Below are positions 1-9,712 of a DNA stretch of 64,000 bases, piece by piece. Both the position numbers and the translations under genes were made by a program. Every line of letters starts with the position of its first letter. Positions within the stretch are counted from its first letter, which is position 1. The DNA lies in contig CM030937.1 of assembly GCA_018136815.1 (NCBI GenBank), positions 2,524,555 to 2,588,554 of the forward strand. Reading direction: 5' to 3'. The notes under the pieces were generated by a model. The model did no database searches. It worked only from the letters and a program-made list of their open reading frames with translations, and was not told where the DNA came from. Source of the stretch: Isochrysis galbana (lineage: Eukaryota; Haptophyta; Isochrysidales; Isochrysidaceae).

Positions 1-164
1 GCGGCCTTAAGGGAGGACGGCGGAGGCTGGGTTTTCGTGGCTTTGGGAAAGGAGGCTTTGGGTTCCGTAGGAAGTGGCTTGGGATAGCGGTTCAACGGTC
101 GGAGTTGGTAGAGAGGCGGTGGCGAGGGGAGCGGGAGGGGTTTCTCCCGATCGGCTTTCGACAT
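1..164 (-). CDS. possible 5' coding fragment, proline-rich, runs off window
   Basis: An ATG at 164 on the minus strand opens a frame that stays open to the window edge (about 54 residues, starting MSKADREKPLPLPSPPPLY). It is proline-, lysine- and serine-rich with no recognised domain. No promoter or splice evidence is visible, so it could be a random opening in GC-rich DNA. Confidence 0.2.
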   Translation of the reverse strand, partial: MSKADREKPLPLPSPPPLYQLRPLNRYPKPLPTEPKASFPKATKTQPPPSSLKA

Positions 165-398
165 CTGGCGAGGGGAAGGATAGGCGGTGGGAGGAGGGAT
201 TAACGGCAGACTTGGGGAAGGAGGAAAGGGAGATTGGTGTAAATTATCGTTAGAAACAAAATGAATGGAATGGGACCACGGAGCGGTCGTAGAAGTACTC
301 GGTGACGTCGTATCGAGATAGTGTCGGTGGTGGCGTTCAGGCTCACTACCCGGGTCAGGTAGCGGAATGACAGCGCGGGTATGAGCCCCGCCGACGAC

Positions 399-690
399 CT
401 ACTGCTGCGCCGGACGGAGAACAACCATCGTACGGAGACGGCGGTGGACCTCGGGATCAGTGCCGCATTCGCCGCTGCCTCCTTCGCAAAGAAAGCGAAT
501 GTACGGTTGGCAGACGACCGGGTTGTGAGCCCCGTCGCCTGTACCATATTTCCAGAGGTCAACTTCAGGTGTGCTAGGCGGTGCGCGGGGACGGAAAGCG
601 CAGTACGCGCAGCCATTGGCGGTCGTCCATACTTTGACATCGCGGTCGAGGTCCTCGAGACGCGGCGCCGTCATCGAGGCATCGGAGGGC
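399..690 (-). other. possible coding fragment with Cys/His-rich segment
   Basis: The minus-strand frame ending at a stop at 399 contains a locally protein-like stretch (WTTANGCAYCAFRPR, then VVCQPYIRFLCEGGSGEC) with clustered Cys. Further upstream the same frame dissolves into translated G-rich minisatellite. It could be a last exon or part of an old repeat. I do not recognise a family. Confidence 0.2.
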
Positions 691-775
691 CGACAGCGAG
701 TGAGGGCCGCACGGAGGGCGGGGTCCGTCGCAGAGAGCCGTGGGACAGCGCTGGAGGACACCGGTGGGGGACGCG

Positions 776-1245
776 CTGAAGGACGCTGAAGGACGCTGAA
801 GGACGCTGAGGGCGAGCTGGGGGAACTTCCGCGCGGGGGGGGAACACCGCTGAAGGACGCTGAAGGACGCTGAGGGCGAGCTGGGGGAACTTCCGCGCGG
901 GGGGGGGGAAGGGAGAGGAGGAGAACGCGGCGTCTCAACGCGCGGACGCGGAAGAGAACCGCCGTCTCGGCGCGCGGAAGGGGGGAAGAGCCGCCGTATC
1001 GGCGCGCGGAAGGGAGGGGGGAAGGAAATCTGCGGAGGGGGAGGGGAACGGCGGAGGGGGGGGGAACGACGGAGGGGGGGAAATCTGCGGAGGGGGGGAA
1101 ATCTGCGGAAGGGGGGGAACGACGGAGGGGGGGGGGGGGAATCTGCGGAGGGGGGGAGCTGCAGAAGGGGGGGGGTATAATGCAGAAGGGGGGGGTGAAA
1201 TGCAGAAGGGGGGGGGGGGGGTGAAATGCAGAAGGGCCCAATTCT
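776..1245. repeat. G-rich minisatellite cluster
   Basis: Two near-identical units of about 78 bp (ctgaaggacg triplets, then gggcgagctgggggaacttc) lie at 776-905. They are followed by an array to about 1245 of short units of the type aaatctgcggagggggg and aatgcagaagggggg. Runs of 6-13 G recur every 12-20 bp, so the strand could form G-quadruplexes. Confidence 0.85.
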
Positions 1246-1249
1246 GTTA

Positions 1250-1480
1250 CCTGCATTTCTTACCTTAAACGCGTGAACAATTACCGTAACAGTAAAAATA
1301 AAACTCCAATCCTCGAATTCCGAGACGAAAATCGGCGAACCAGGACTTGAGCCCAGGGAGAATCCGAATCTGCACGCCTTGCATGACCACGACGAACATA
1401 GAAGACGGTATATAGCGAAGAAGGCTCGTACTCGTGCCGAAATATTCATGCCAAAAGGCCTGAATACAACACAGCTGCCT
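1250..1480 (+). repeat. dispersed module R5, diverged copy
   Basis: The stretch from accttaaacgcgtgaacaat through gagaatccgaatctg to aatattcatgcc and ctgaatacaacac is clearly related, though diverged, to the minus-strand sequence at about 35175-35400. Its last part also matches 8895-8955. The copies keep the same order of sub-blocks. Function is unknown. Confidence 0.6.
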
Positions 1481-1663
1481 GCGCAGCTGCCTCCACAGAG
1501 GTCTGCAATGCCCGCGCGATCTCCTCGCACTGCATCTTCAGGAGCATGAGGCTGTAGTGCGGCGCAGGAGCATGACTGCGCGGCGCCGCAGTGCGCATCC
1601 TCTTCTTCTCGCGCGGAGAGATCATAGGCGACTTCTTCTTTGGAGAGCCCATCCTTGACGAGA

Positions 1664-2161
1664 ATGAACGACGATGACATGTTTGACTTTTGGGACGTGG
1701 CCAAGGAGCCCGATGGGGCGAAGGAGCCAGTTGAGGAGGAGGCCGTCGTGAACAATGGCTCCTCAGCGGTGGACTTGAGCGATGACGCGGCTGGTGTTTC
1801 CAATGACTCCATGCACATGGATCTGACCGACGAAGCGGTAGATGTGGCGGACTACTCCGACGAGTACGACAGGATCCCCAAGACCAAGTACATTGGAGAC
1901 GAGGCCGCCGTCGCGTACCTCTGCATGGAATACATCACGGCGGTCGCGTACGCTGAAACGAATCCCATGGTGCAAGTGCACCGAGCAGCTGGCAAACTCT
2001 ACATGGAGAACAAGAAGGTCGTCCTCGCACGCGTCACGGACCTCGCCACCCAAGATCAGCCTAGCGACATCGTCGCCTGCCAGAAGAACGACATCGACAA
2101 TAGGATCGAGGAGGAGGGGTGTGAGAAAAAGACGAAAAAGATGAAAACTCAGCCTGCGTAG
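1664..2161 (+). CDS. hypothetical acidic protein
   Basis: An ATG at 1664 gives about 165 residues beginning MNDDDMFDFWDVAKEPDG. The first 70 residues are strongly acidic (Asp/Glu with Val and Ser). The rest is mixed helical, ending in a basic tail (KKTKKMKTQPA). No family, signal peptide or membrane segment is recognised. It follows directly on the repeat module at 1250-1480, so the start might lie in repeat-derived sequence or be joined to an upstream exon. Balanced amino acid use argues for real coding sequence; the function is not known. Confidence 0.45.
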   Translation: MNDDDMFDFWDVAKEPDGAKEPVEEEAVVNNGSSAVDLSDDAAGVSNDSMHMDLTDEAVDVADYSDEYDRIPKTKYIGDEAAVAYLCMEYITAVAYAETNPMVQVHRAAGKLYMENKKVVLARVTDLATQDQPSDIVACQKNDIDNRIEEEGCEKKTKKMKTQPA

Positions 2162-2365
2162 CTTGGGGTTACCGTGTGTTTTGGGGAGGGGGGGGGGGAG
2201 TTGCTATGCGCACGCGCCGCGTCCTTGTATGTCGTGATTAGCTTTGTACTCATCCTTGTAATAATAATACTCTGGGGAATGATTGAAAAAGAAAACATGC
2301 ACCCCTGGGGTGAAAAAAAACAATCACCTGACCCTCTTTTGACGGAACGCGACTTCTACTCCATC

Positions 2366-2403
2366 TGTGGGTGTGGGTGATGGCGATTGAACGCTTCTCG
2401 CCT
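2366..2403 (-). repeat. minisatellite R4 unit (single)
   Basis: On the minus strand this reads ggcgagaagcgttcaatcgcc followed by atcacccacac. That is the same unit found as arrays at 29455-29630 and 49185-49305. Confidence 0.6.
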
Positions 2404-2559
2404 AGGTAGTGCACGCGGGCCGACCCCCCGAAACCGAAGAACAAGGAATGAGGGGGGAGCGGGAAGGAGGGTGTGGAGGAGGCAAGGGCGATGGCAGCGG
2501 GTCTCGGAAGAACGAGAGTAGATGGTAGCTTAGCGGACTTTTTCAAGAATTTTTTTTTT
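2404..2559 (+). mobile_element. 5'-truncated R2-like retroposon
   Basis: Beginning at tagtgcacgcg and ending in a run of T at 2551-2559, this segment resembles the 3' part of the R2 retroposon at 26190-26365. Shared pieces include gaaaccgaagaacaaggaatga (versus gataccaaagacaaaggaatga), gggagcgggaagg and gcgatgg. A 5'-truncated copy keeping the oligo(T) end fits target-primed insertion. Confidence 0.5.
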
Positions 2560-2922
2560 GCGAGGAAGGTCTTGGTCAGGCTGTTGTTGCTAGCATCGTC
2601 TACTGCTCGCCCTCGTTTTCCACTCTGCATAAGGATAAATAAAGGAACAGCATGAACGCATAGAATAGATGGGACATAAGTGCATGTTGCACAGATCAAG
2701 AGTAACAACCAGCAACACCATCCGAGCAACAAGCACCAAGCAAGCAGCCTGGCATGCGTGGAATTCGCAACAATCTAGGAGTAGCACCGCAATGGTCGTA
2801 AATCGAGTAGGCAACGGAGGACTCGGCCGGGTGCCAGAATCGGTAGTGAGGCACATGGGTGTAGCAATACTACGTGCTCCATAGGGTGGCAATCGTCTCA
2901 TAAACCGTCATTACCCTGGAGT
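2560..2922. other. intergenic, no gene seen
   Basis: This spacer lies downstream of the phospholipase-like gene. Only short shadow frames occur, and no repeat or RNA gene is recognised. Confidence 0.5.
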
Positions 2923-4824
2923 TCATTGCCAAAGTTCCTCCCACTCCGCTCTCCACTTCGAATACCTCACCGCCCCGCGAAGTTCGGCCCAATCTTCCCC
3001 ATCGAGTAATCGTGCCTGCGCGTCAATCTCGTCGGCTCCAGTCCAAAGATCATCCATCGATGCCGACAGAGCACTGCAAAAGCTGGGCTCGCTGACGCAC
3101 ACGTTCAGTTCATCATAAGGCAACAAATCCAACCAAACCGGCAAATTCATGGACCCCCTAACCAAGTTGGCAGAGCCGAGCATGGCCATGTGCAAGGGCT
3201 GAGATTTGGAATCCATGCTCGCGCCCACCCTAAAGACGTTCTCAGCCCTCTGGACACCCTCTGCTTGGGCATCATTGTGTGCACAAACGCCGGAGGCAAG
3301 AATCGCCTTTGCATGGACCATCTCCTTGTGGAATGAAATGCACAAGTTAGGCCAGCCGCCATCGAGAAGAGCTTGCGCCGCGCGCAGATTTGAAGCAGCA
3401 TACACGTTTGCGCGGGCAGGAATCAGGAGATTAACACGAGCCCCGCGTCTGAGGGCGGTCTCAATGAGCTCAACGCCCCATCGCGGTCCCAGATATGCCA
3501 TGACCACGCGGTAATAGTTAAAGCGATCATCATTAAAGAGCGCCCGAAAGGTGGGCTCGATATCGTTCCTCGAGATGTCCCTGCGATTCGCGGCGAAGCA
3601 AATGTTCGTGCGCGACATCGACAGTGTGGATAGGTTCCTATACCTCAACTCTCGAGCAGCGGCCATCTGCGAGGATCCCGCCTGTATTGCTCCCTCCGTT
3701 TGGACCGCGAATGTACCTTCTACATCTCTTCGAAAGAGCGAGAGCAACATCGGCCGGCATGGTGCCAGGGCATCCCCAAGCTTGCTGCGATCGAAAGCAA
3801 GCGCTCGCGCTAGATGAATCAGCTCACGACCAAGCGAAAAACGGTTGCCGTCAGTCGCGATTCCAAGGGTTGCCGCAACGGCGCCACCAGCTATGGCCGC
3901 GATGAGATTGAGCTCTGCAGTTGTTCCCTGCGTGATGAAGAAAAAAAATGGCCCAAGCAGCGCAGCAGGTACAAAGAACCATCCAATCGCAGCGGAGGCA
4001 ATCACGCCAGTGACAGCGGATCGGCTCGCTGCCTCGCTTACAATACGAGAAGGCACAGCTGCGGCTACATTGAGCCGGAGGCGGTCGGCACCTTGAGTTG
4101 CTAGAGAGCTACCATCATGGTAACCCTGACAGATGGGCAAGTCGTGTGCCCCAGCACAACCCCACAGGCAACAGCACAGCTCATCGACGGAGTTCGCAGG
4201 AATGCGCACCGTGTAATCACGCCAGCCACGGAAGCGATCACCAAGATTCATGCCTCCTACGATGGCCGAGGAGGTTGACGAATCCTTGCGCAAGAAGAGG
4301 GCAAACTTGCCATGATCTGGTTTGTACTTGTAAACAACTGTGCACCACTGCGGCTGCTCATCTGACATCGCCGTCACACGGGGAATGAGCGTGCCCGTCT
4401 TCTCTGTCAGCCGAGAGATCATGGAGACGTATGAGACGTCCACTCCAAACCGGACGCGCACTCCACGCTCGGCACCTGCTGCTTCGAGCGCCTCGAGCAC
4501 TTGCTCGGACGACTTGCCGCCCTCGAGCAGGTAGAGCCCGAGCTCAATGCGGTCTCCGGCCGAGGTGTCGCGGATCTCATCGAGGAGGAGCCGTATTGAC
4601 GCCTCATAGTCATCGTACAGCTCGATTCCTCGTGGAGCAGTCCGGGCGGGCGGAGTGGCGGCTGGCCATTCTCGAAGGCCTGCTGCAGCACACGAGCGTT
4701 CCCGCGAACACATGAGAGGCGGAGCGGCGCGGGCGGTGCTGCTTGCTTGCAAGGCGGCCACACCGCTGACGAGGACCAGCACCTGCACCAGCGCCAGCCG
4801 GCGATCGCGCCCCGTCCACAACAT
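2923..4824 (-). CDS. phospholipase D / cardiolipin synthase-like protein
   Basis: Single exon of about 633 residues from the ATG at 4824. An N-terminal hydrophobic stretch (LALVQVLVLVSGVAAL) looks like a signal or transit leader. Two HKD-type half sites are visible. The first has HGK at about residues 171-173, followed by GGMNLGDRF. The second is VHAKAIL, followed by LGSANLVRGS. Both HxK pairs of the PLD superfamily are present, though the spacing to the usual Asp is altered. Between them lies a hydrophobic region (AVTGVIASAAIGWFFVPAAL and beyond) likely to form one or two membrane helices. The likely role is phosphatidyl transfer or hydrolysis at an internal membrane; substrate specificity cannot be read. 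It is divergent with the transporter at 5530, sharing a pyrimidine-rich intergenic tract. Confidence 0.85.
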   Translation of the reverse strand: MLWTGRDRRLALVQVLVLVSGVAALQASSTARAAPPLMCSRERSCAAAGLREWPAATPPARTAPRGIELYDDYEASIRLLLDEIRDTSAGDRIELGLYLLEGGKSSEQVLEALEAAGAERGVRVRFGVDVSYVSMISRLTEKTGTLIPRVTAMSDEQPQWCTVVYKYKPDHGKFALFLRKDSSTSSAIVGGMNLGDRFRGWRDYTVRIPANSVDELCCCLWGCAGAHDLPICQGYHDGSSLATQGADRLRLNVAAAVPSRIVSEAASRSAVTGVIASAAIGWFFVPAALLGPFFFFITQGTTAELNLIAAIAGGAVAATLGIATDGNRFSLGRELIHLARALAFDRSKLGDALAPCRPMLLSLFRRDVEGTFAVQTEGAIQAGSSQMAAARELRYRNLSTLSMSRTNICFAANRRDISRNDIEPTFRALFNDDRFNYYRVVMAYLGPRWGVELIETALRRGARVNLLIPARANVYAASNLRAAQALLDGGWPNLCISFHKEMVHAKAILASGVCAHNDAQAEGVQRAENVFRVGASMDSKSQPLHMAMLGSANLVRGSMNLPVWLDLLPYDELNVCVSEPSFCSALSASMDDLWTGADEIDAQARLLDGEDWAELRGAVRYSKWRAEWEELWQ

Positions 4825-4849
4825 CGAACCCCCTTGGGCCCCAACCACT

Positions 4850-5180
4850 CCACCCTTCTCTCTCGCTCTCTCTCCCGCTCGCTCTGCCCTCCTCCTCCCT
4901 CCCGTCTCTCTCTCTCCTCTCCCTCTCTATAACTCTCTCCCTCCCTCATCCTCTCATCCTCTTTTCTTCTCTTCTCTCCCTTCCTCTCTCTCCTCCTCTC
5001 CCCCGACCTCCCTATCTTCTCTTCCTCTCTCCCTATCTCCCCCTTCTCTTCTCTCCTGCGTCTCCTCTTTTCTCTCTATCTTCCCTCTTCTTTCAACCCC
5101 CGAGCACCCTCTCCTTCCGGCTCCTCTTCTTTCTCTCTCTCACCCTCTCTCCCTCTCTTCTTCCCCCCCCCCCCCCCCTC
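4850..5180. repeat. C/T-rich tract between divergent genes
   Basis: About 330 bp of nearly pure ctctccctc-type sequence separates the minus-strand gene starting at 4824 from the plus-strand transporter. It ends in a run of about 18 C at 5164-5181. Its position makes it the probable shared promoter or 5' UTR region; the promoter role is inference. Confidence 0.85.
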
Positions 5181-5529
5181 GCGCGGAATGATGAAGATTC
5201 ATCAGGACCCCCTCACGGACGGCAGAGGACAGACACGACTCGATAGAAACTATAGAAATCGAGAGGGAGAGGGCCGCTGCTGCTCGCTCGATCCGGCACA
5301 AGCCGGTTTATTCTGTAACCGGCCGAGACCATATAAGACTTCCCCTCTACGGAGAGATTCAGAGCGGGCAGATCTTCCCAATATTTATAAGGTTGCCATC
5401 GCTCTTTTCTTCTCTTCTCCCTTGCGTCATGGGCCGCGTCGCTCGGGCCTCCTCACCCCACTCAGTCCCGCTCGGGGGACGGGAGGGGGGGGGGGGGGAC
5501 GGAGGCACGGGCGCGCCAGAGCCGGCCGG

Positions 5530-7014
5530 ATGCGCATGCCGCTGCGCTGGCCGCCCCGTCGAGGCACGCTGAGCCTGGCCGAGGTATCAGGCTCGCTCGG
5601 GGACCTGGGCACATTCATTCCGCTCTTGCTCGGCCTCGCACGCCAAGGCTCTGTTCACTTCGTCCCGGCGCTCTTCTTTGGAGGCCTGTTCAACCTGCTA
5701 ACCGGGCTGGTTTGGGATGCGCCAATGTGTGTGCAGCCGATGAAGACGATTGCGGCCATCGGGATCGCCGAGGGGCTGGCGCCGACGCAGGTGGCAGCGG
5801 CTGGTATGCTCGTCTCCGCCATGGTGCTTCTTCTAGGGCTCACGCGATCCATCGTGCTTGTCGGTCGGCTCGTCCCCGAGCCGGTCATCCTTGGAATGCA
5901 GCTCGGCCTTGGCATTTCTCTGACTCAGAAGGCTTTCGCTCTCATCGCCGGCAATGGGCCCGCGCGGGCTGACACGCCTGGCGACCCCTTGGCCGCCTCA
6001 ATAGACGGGCCTCTCGATTCTCAACTCGCACGCCATGTTGCTGCGGCTGTGGGCGTGTGCTTTGTTCTGGTCACACGTCAGGTGCAGTGCCGGCTGCCCT
6101 CCGCCTTAATTCTCTTTGGCATTGGCAGCATCGTGAGCATCTACACACTTGTGGCCACGCAAACAGCGGTTTCATTTTCGCCAGTGAAGCCTGCTTTCTG
6201 GGTGCTCGGCGACCTTACGCTTGAGGAGTGCCGCGACGCCTTTTTTGGCGCTGCGTTGCCGCAGCTGCCGCTCACAACACTAAACTCTGTCATTTCGGTC
6301 TGCAAGCTCGCACAAGAGCTGACGCCCGACGCCAAGATCACGCAGCCAAGTGTCGCCATCGCCGTCGGTGCAATGAATCTGATTGGCTGTCCCTTTGGCG
6401 CCATGCCTTGCTGCCATGGCGCGGGAGGACTTGCTGGGCAATACGCATTTGGTGCGCGGCGCGGTGTAGCAGTGCTCTTCCTTGGTGCATGCAAGGTTGC
6501 TCTTGCTGTCGCTCTCGGTGGCCCGATGCTCGCCGTGCTCCGTGTCTTCCCCGATGCGTTGCTTGGTGTTTTGCTGGTTTTTTCAGGTGTGGAGCTCGCA
6601 CGTTTCGGAGCTCGACTGGGGGTCCTTGGCGATGGGGGTGCAGTTGTTGGCTTGTTGACGGCGGCCGCTACTATCAAATACAAAACGGGCATCGGCTGTC
6701 TGGTGGGCCTCTGCTCCGCCCTCATATGTGGTGGGGTCGCTGCAACGGCGCGACGCTGCCAAGGAGGGCAGTTCTTGCGCTGGCTCCGTGACGGAGATGA
6801 CGAGGTTTTGCCAGCTTTACTAGTGGTTGACAATCGGTCGACACTAGTCGCAACGGGTGGCGATGTTGCTCACTCTGACATCTCGCCCCCCCCCGAGCTG
6901 CATGCTGATGCAAGCGGTCGGAGCAATGTGCGTGAGTCGAATTTCGAAGAAGCCGACAACATGGGAAAAAGGCGATCTCAAAGTGGGCGATCTCAAAGTG
7001 AGGACGACCGATGA
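5530..7014 (+). CDS. MOT1-type molybdate (sulfate-like) transporter
   Basis: Single exon. The frame is open from 5188, but the ATG at 5530 (MRMPLRWPPRRGTLSL) sits just before the first conserved block and gives 494 residues, close to the family length. Hallmarks are the SLGDLGTFIPLLLGL block and PMCVQPMKTIAAIG, two conserved segments of the MOT1 family (SulP-related). About ten hydrophobic segments follow, with PCCHGAGGLAGQYAFG in the second half. The C-terminus is hydrophilic with a repeated KRRSQSGRSQS tail. Expected role: molybdate uptake across the plasma membrane or a vacuolar membrane. An upstream in-frame start at 5188 would add a basic leader that looks like translated UTR. Confidence 0.92.
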   Translation: MRMPLRWPPRRGTLSLAEVSGSLGDLGTFIPLLLGLARQGSVHFVPALFFGGLFNLLTGLVWDAPMCVQPMKTIAAIGIAEGLAPTQVAAAGMLVSAMVLLLGLTRSIVLVGRLVPEPVILGMQLGLGISLTQKAFALIAGNGPARADTPGDPLAASIDGPLDSQLARHVAAAVGVCFVLVTRQVQCRLPSALILFGIGSIVSIYTLVATQTAVSFSPVKPAFWVLGDLTLEECRDAFFGAALPQLPLTTLNSVISVCKLAQELTPDAKITQPSVAIAVGAMNLIGCPFGAMPCCHGAGGLAGQYAFGARRGVAVLFLGACKVALAVALGGPMLAVLRVFPDALLGVLLVFSGVELARFGARLGVLGDGGAVVGLLTAAATIKYKTGIGCLVGLCSALICGGVAATARRCQGGQFLRWLRDGDDEVLPALLVVDNRSTLVATGGDVAHSDISPPPELHADASGRSNVRESNFEEADNMGKRRSQSGRSQSEDDR

Positions 7015-8689
7015 AATAGGCTCAGGGCTTTGTAACATAAATCAAGACGCTCAGTTGCAGACGATACCCGCACTGATCTGATGGAAAGAGTGCTCTGTAG
7101 GTACTCAACTCCTGGCGCGTGCCCATCTCCTGGCAGCGGTGTCCTTCGAGCCCCTGGCTCCTGAGCTGGGTATCACACAGGGCTAGGCGAGCGGCCGCTG
7201 GCCTGAGGCATCCCCCCCACACCTCTCGGCAGCCATGGATCCGCAGCGCGCGCCCGACCAGTCGCTAGACCTGGCATCCGCGTCGGCGCTCAGCGTCGAC
7301 GGAAACGTCCTTTGGGGCGAGGAGGGGCAGGGGGCGGCGCGAAACGGGCGTACTAGTCGACGCACACAGGCCCCAGTATCATACTCACGGGGCGGGCGCG
7401 CCTTCCCGGCTGAGGATACAAAGCAGAGGGCGTTGAACGCCATCTACTAGTGGTACCACCGGGCGCGGATCGTGCGGAGCTCACCACGAAGGCGCAATGC
7501 GCCGAGGAGTTTGGCGTGGACAGGCAGCGCATGTCCTAGTGGGAGAAGCCTTTGGGCGTGTAGACGCTGGATCGCATCCGGCGTGGCGTCGTTCCTTTGC
7601 CGCCTCGACCGGGCAGAGGCGGTGCAGGCGGAGGCACCCGCAACGGCAAGCGATGGCGGCGGGGTGCACGTGCGTATGATACTGGCAAATGATGCGTCCA
7701 TCTCCGTGTACGGGTACGACGTGGCGAAGCTGAAGGAGACCCTCGCGGCTGGGTGCACGCGCGTAGGTGACGGCCGCCTGTCTGCATGTATTGGGTGGGG
7801 CGCACGCGTGGTTTGTACCGGGAGGGTGTCAAGTGGGCTGCTAGGGAGAGTCTGAGAGCGAGGCTGTGAGTTCAGGAGGGGAGGGGGGGGGGGGGGGGGG
7901 GAGGTTCACAGTCTCAGTGCTCATGTTGTCTGCAGTGGGATTGCTAGGGCTATGGATTCCTTGCAATCATAGTTATTGTGTACCTTTATGTTTCAGACCT
8001 TGGGATGCGGCCAGCGCGAGGCGCGCGCGCGCACCTGGCGCAGCATGACTAGCCCCAGTGATCGGGTTAAGGGTAGGCTTATGTGAGGCGCTTCCTAGGA
8101 GAAAGGGCATGGGGTGAGGCCTGCCCATACCCCTGTGGCCAGGCATGGCCCTTTTGTGCATGATTTCGGTGAGCTACTAGCCCGGCCGTCACTCACGCTT
8201 TTTAACCACTATTTTCCACCCCTCATGGGTGTCCAAGGAATCCCTAGGGAACCCCCTTACCTGCCCTCCCAGATCCCCCCCCCCCCCCGCGAACCCCTTC
8301 TACCCCACGAAAATCCATGGCGGCGGTGAGTGACTCCCCCGCCTTGTCCGGCCCATGGAAGTCTATTTTGGGAGAATGGGAGGATCGCGCGCGTGAGAGA
8401 ATCAAAGCAGTGAATGTCGGGCGAATCCCCATAAGAAACGCGGAGTTTCCGCGTCGGCCGATCACCGGCTGTCAGCCTCGCGGCTGCTAGCTGGTGAGGA
8501 ACCCAAGCTTAGGGGTCTCCCGAGGGATGTGGGAGGTCCCTGGTGGGTCGCACGCTCGATCTCGAGGGTCGCACAATCCGGTAGTGACATATCCCTGCCC
8601 ATTGCGCCGCAGGCATACGATAATTCGACACGGCCCGACCTCCATGAGGCCGGCCCTTGGGGCACGCTGGCGAGCGCTGCAAGGCCATC
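7015..8689. other. intergenic region with degenerate HTH-like piece
   Basis: No intact gene is supported. Around 7455-7560 a plus frame reads ELTTKAQCAEEFGVDRQRMS, a stop, then WEK, which resembles a helix-turn-helix of a transposase or regulator. Flanking frames are short. A poly-G run lies at 7875-7900. Confidence 0.35.
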
Positions 8690-8960
8690 TTCTTGTCAGA
8701 GCAAGGCTGATCTCACTCTTGGAGATTGCCTGCGAGGGCGCGCCGGCAACTAGCGCGGAATGCGGTTCTTGCGGGGAGCTCATGGAGCTTTCCTCGGGGA
8801 TGACTACGGGCATGGTGATCGACGCACGACGCACGACGCACGGAGGGCGTCAGTGGCAACACGGGGAATTGTTCAATTGTAATTGTGAGCGCGTACCTTA
8901 CACGAATATTCATGCCTACAGCCTTCAGATGGGCAGGAATACAACACTTCTGCATGGTCT
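8690..8960 (+). repeat. dispersed module R5, compact copy
   Basis: From gtcagagcaaggctgatctc to gggcaggaatacaacactt this matches the minus strand of 35175-36215 at roughly 95% by eye. The other copy carries an extra stretch of about 780 bp in its middle. A frame through it (GSCGELMELSSGMTTGMVID) is conserved between copies with only a few changes, so it may derive from coding sequence. Confidence 0.75.
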
Positions 8961-9083
8961 GCCTCGACGCGTACATCAAGGACGAGGGCGGCAATGTGAC
9001 GTTCAAGGGCGACATGGAGCCTATGAACTTACCGCGGGTCTCCCACGTCGCGCACCGGCACGTCGCGCGCTGCATGAAGAAGA

Positions 9084-9335
9084 ATGGCCCCTAGTCGGCG
9101 GAAACCTACTACATCGGCAGCAGCGCATCGCGGAGGAACACCGTCGAGCTGTGCCTCTGGCGTCTGGCGGCGTGTCTTGAAGACGTACATTGAGAAGCGC
9201 CGGCCGGACCTCTCCGAGAAGATGCGTGCCTCCCTCCTGCGGTGGCCGCATGTCATCACCCGCGAGATCGTGGAGCTCCTTGGGTACGGGCCCCTTCCCC
9301 GTGTGGTGTCTTTCCCCGACGACGAGAACGAGTGA
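9084..9335 (+). other. possible C-terminal coding exon
   Basis: The plus frame ending at 9335 has a protein-like end (YIEKRRPDLSEKMRASLLRW, then VELLGYGPLPRVVSFPDDENE, stop). It lies just after the R5 module. No family is recognised and no start is assigned. Confidence 0.3.
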
Positions 9336-9340
9336 GGGGT

Positions 9341-9712
9341 GCGAGGGAGTGCGCGACAGGAATTGGGTTTGCTCTCCTCGAGGAAAGGGCGCTCCGGCGC
9401 CCACGTACTTCTTCTTCTGCGCTGTGTTGGCAGACCAGCTGACTGACTAAAACTCGGCGTTGGTGTCGAGGACGACGCCCTTCACATTCTTGTGGCTCTG
9501 GAGGATCGCTTTGATCTCGGAGAAGGTCTGCGAGGCGCAAGGGGTGCATGGGAGTGGTCAGATTGGTCATTCCTGTGCTAGCGCTCGCTCAGTTCAGTGA
9601 TTTAGGCCTCGATTCTTCAGCTGGGCTCACAGCGCGCGCGCACCTGTGCTCGCGGCCGATCCCTCGGCTACCCGGCGAGTGCGTCCGACGGGCGAAAAGC
9701 TGTGCGTGTGAA
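9341..9712. other. intergenic, no gene seen
   Basis: Only short overlapping frames occur on both strands, with no motif or repeat recognised. Confidence 0.45.

Noticed and set aside
574-1818. Long minus-strand frame of 414 codons
   Set aside because: Most of it is translated G-rich minisatellite (poly-Pro/Ser) and it overlaps the acidic plus-strand ORF.
4655-5191. Plus frame rich in Ser/Pro/Leu upstream of the transporter
   Set aside because: It is a translation of the C/T-rich tract and of the opposite strand of the phospholipase-like gene.
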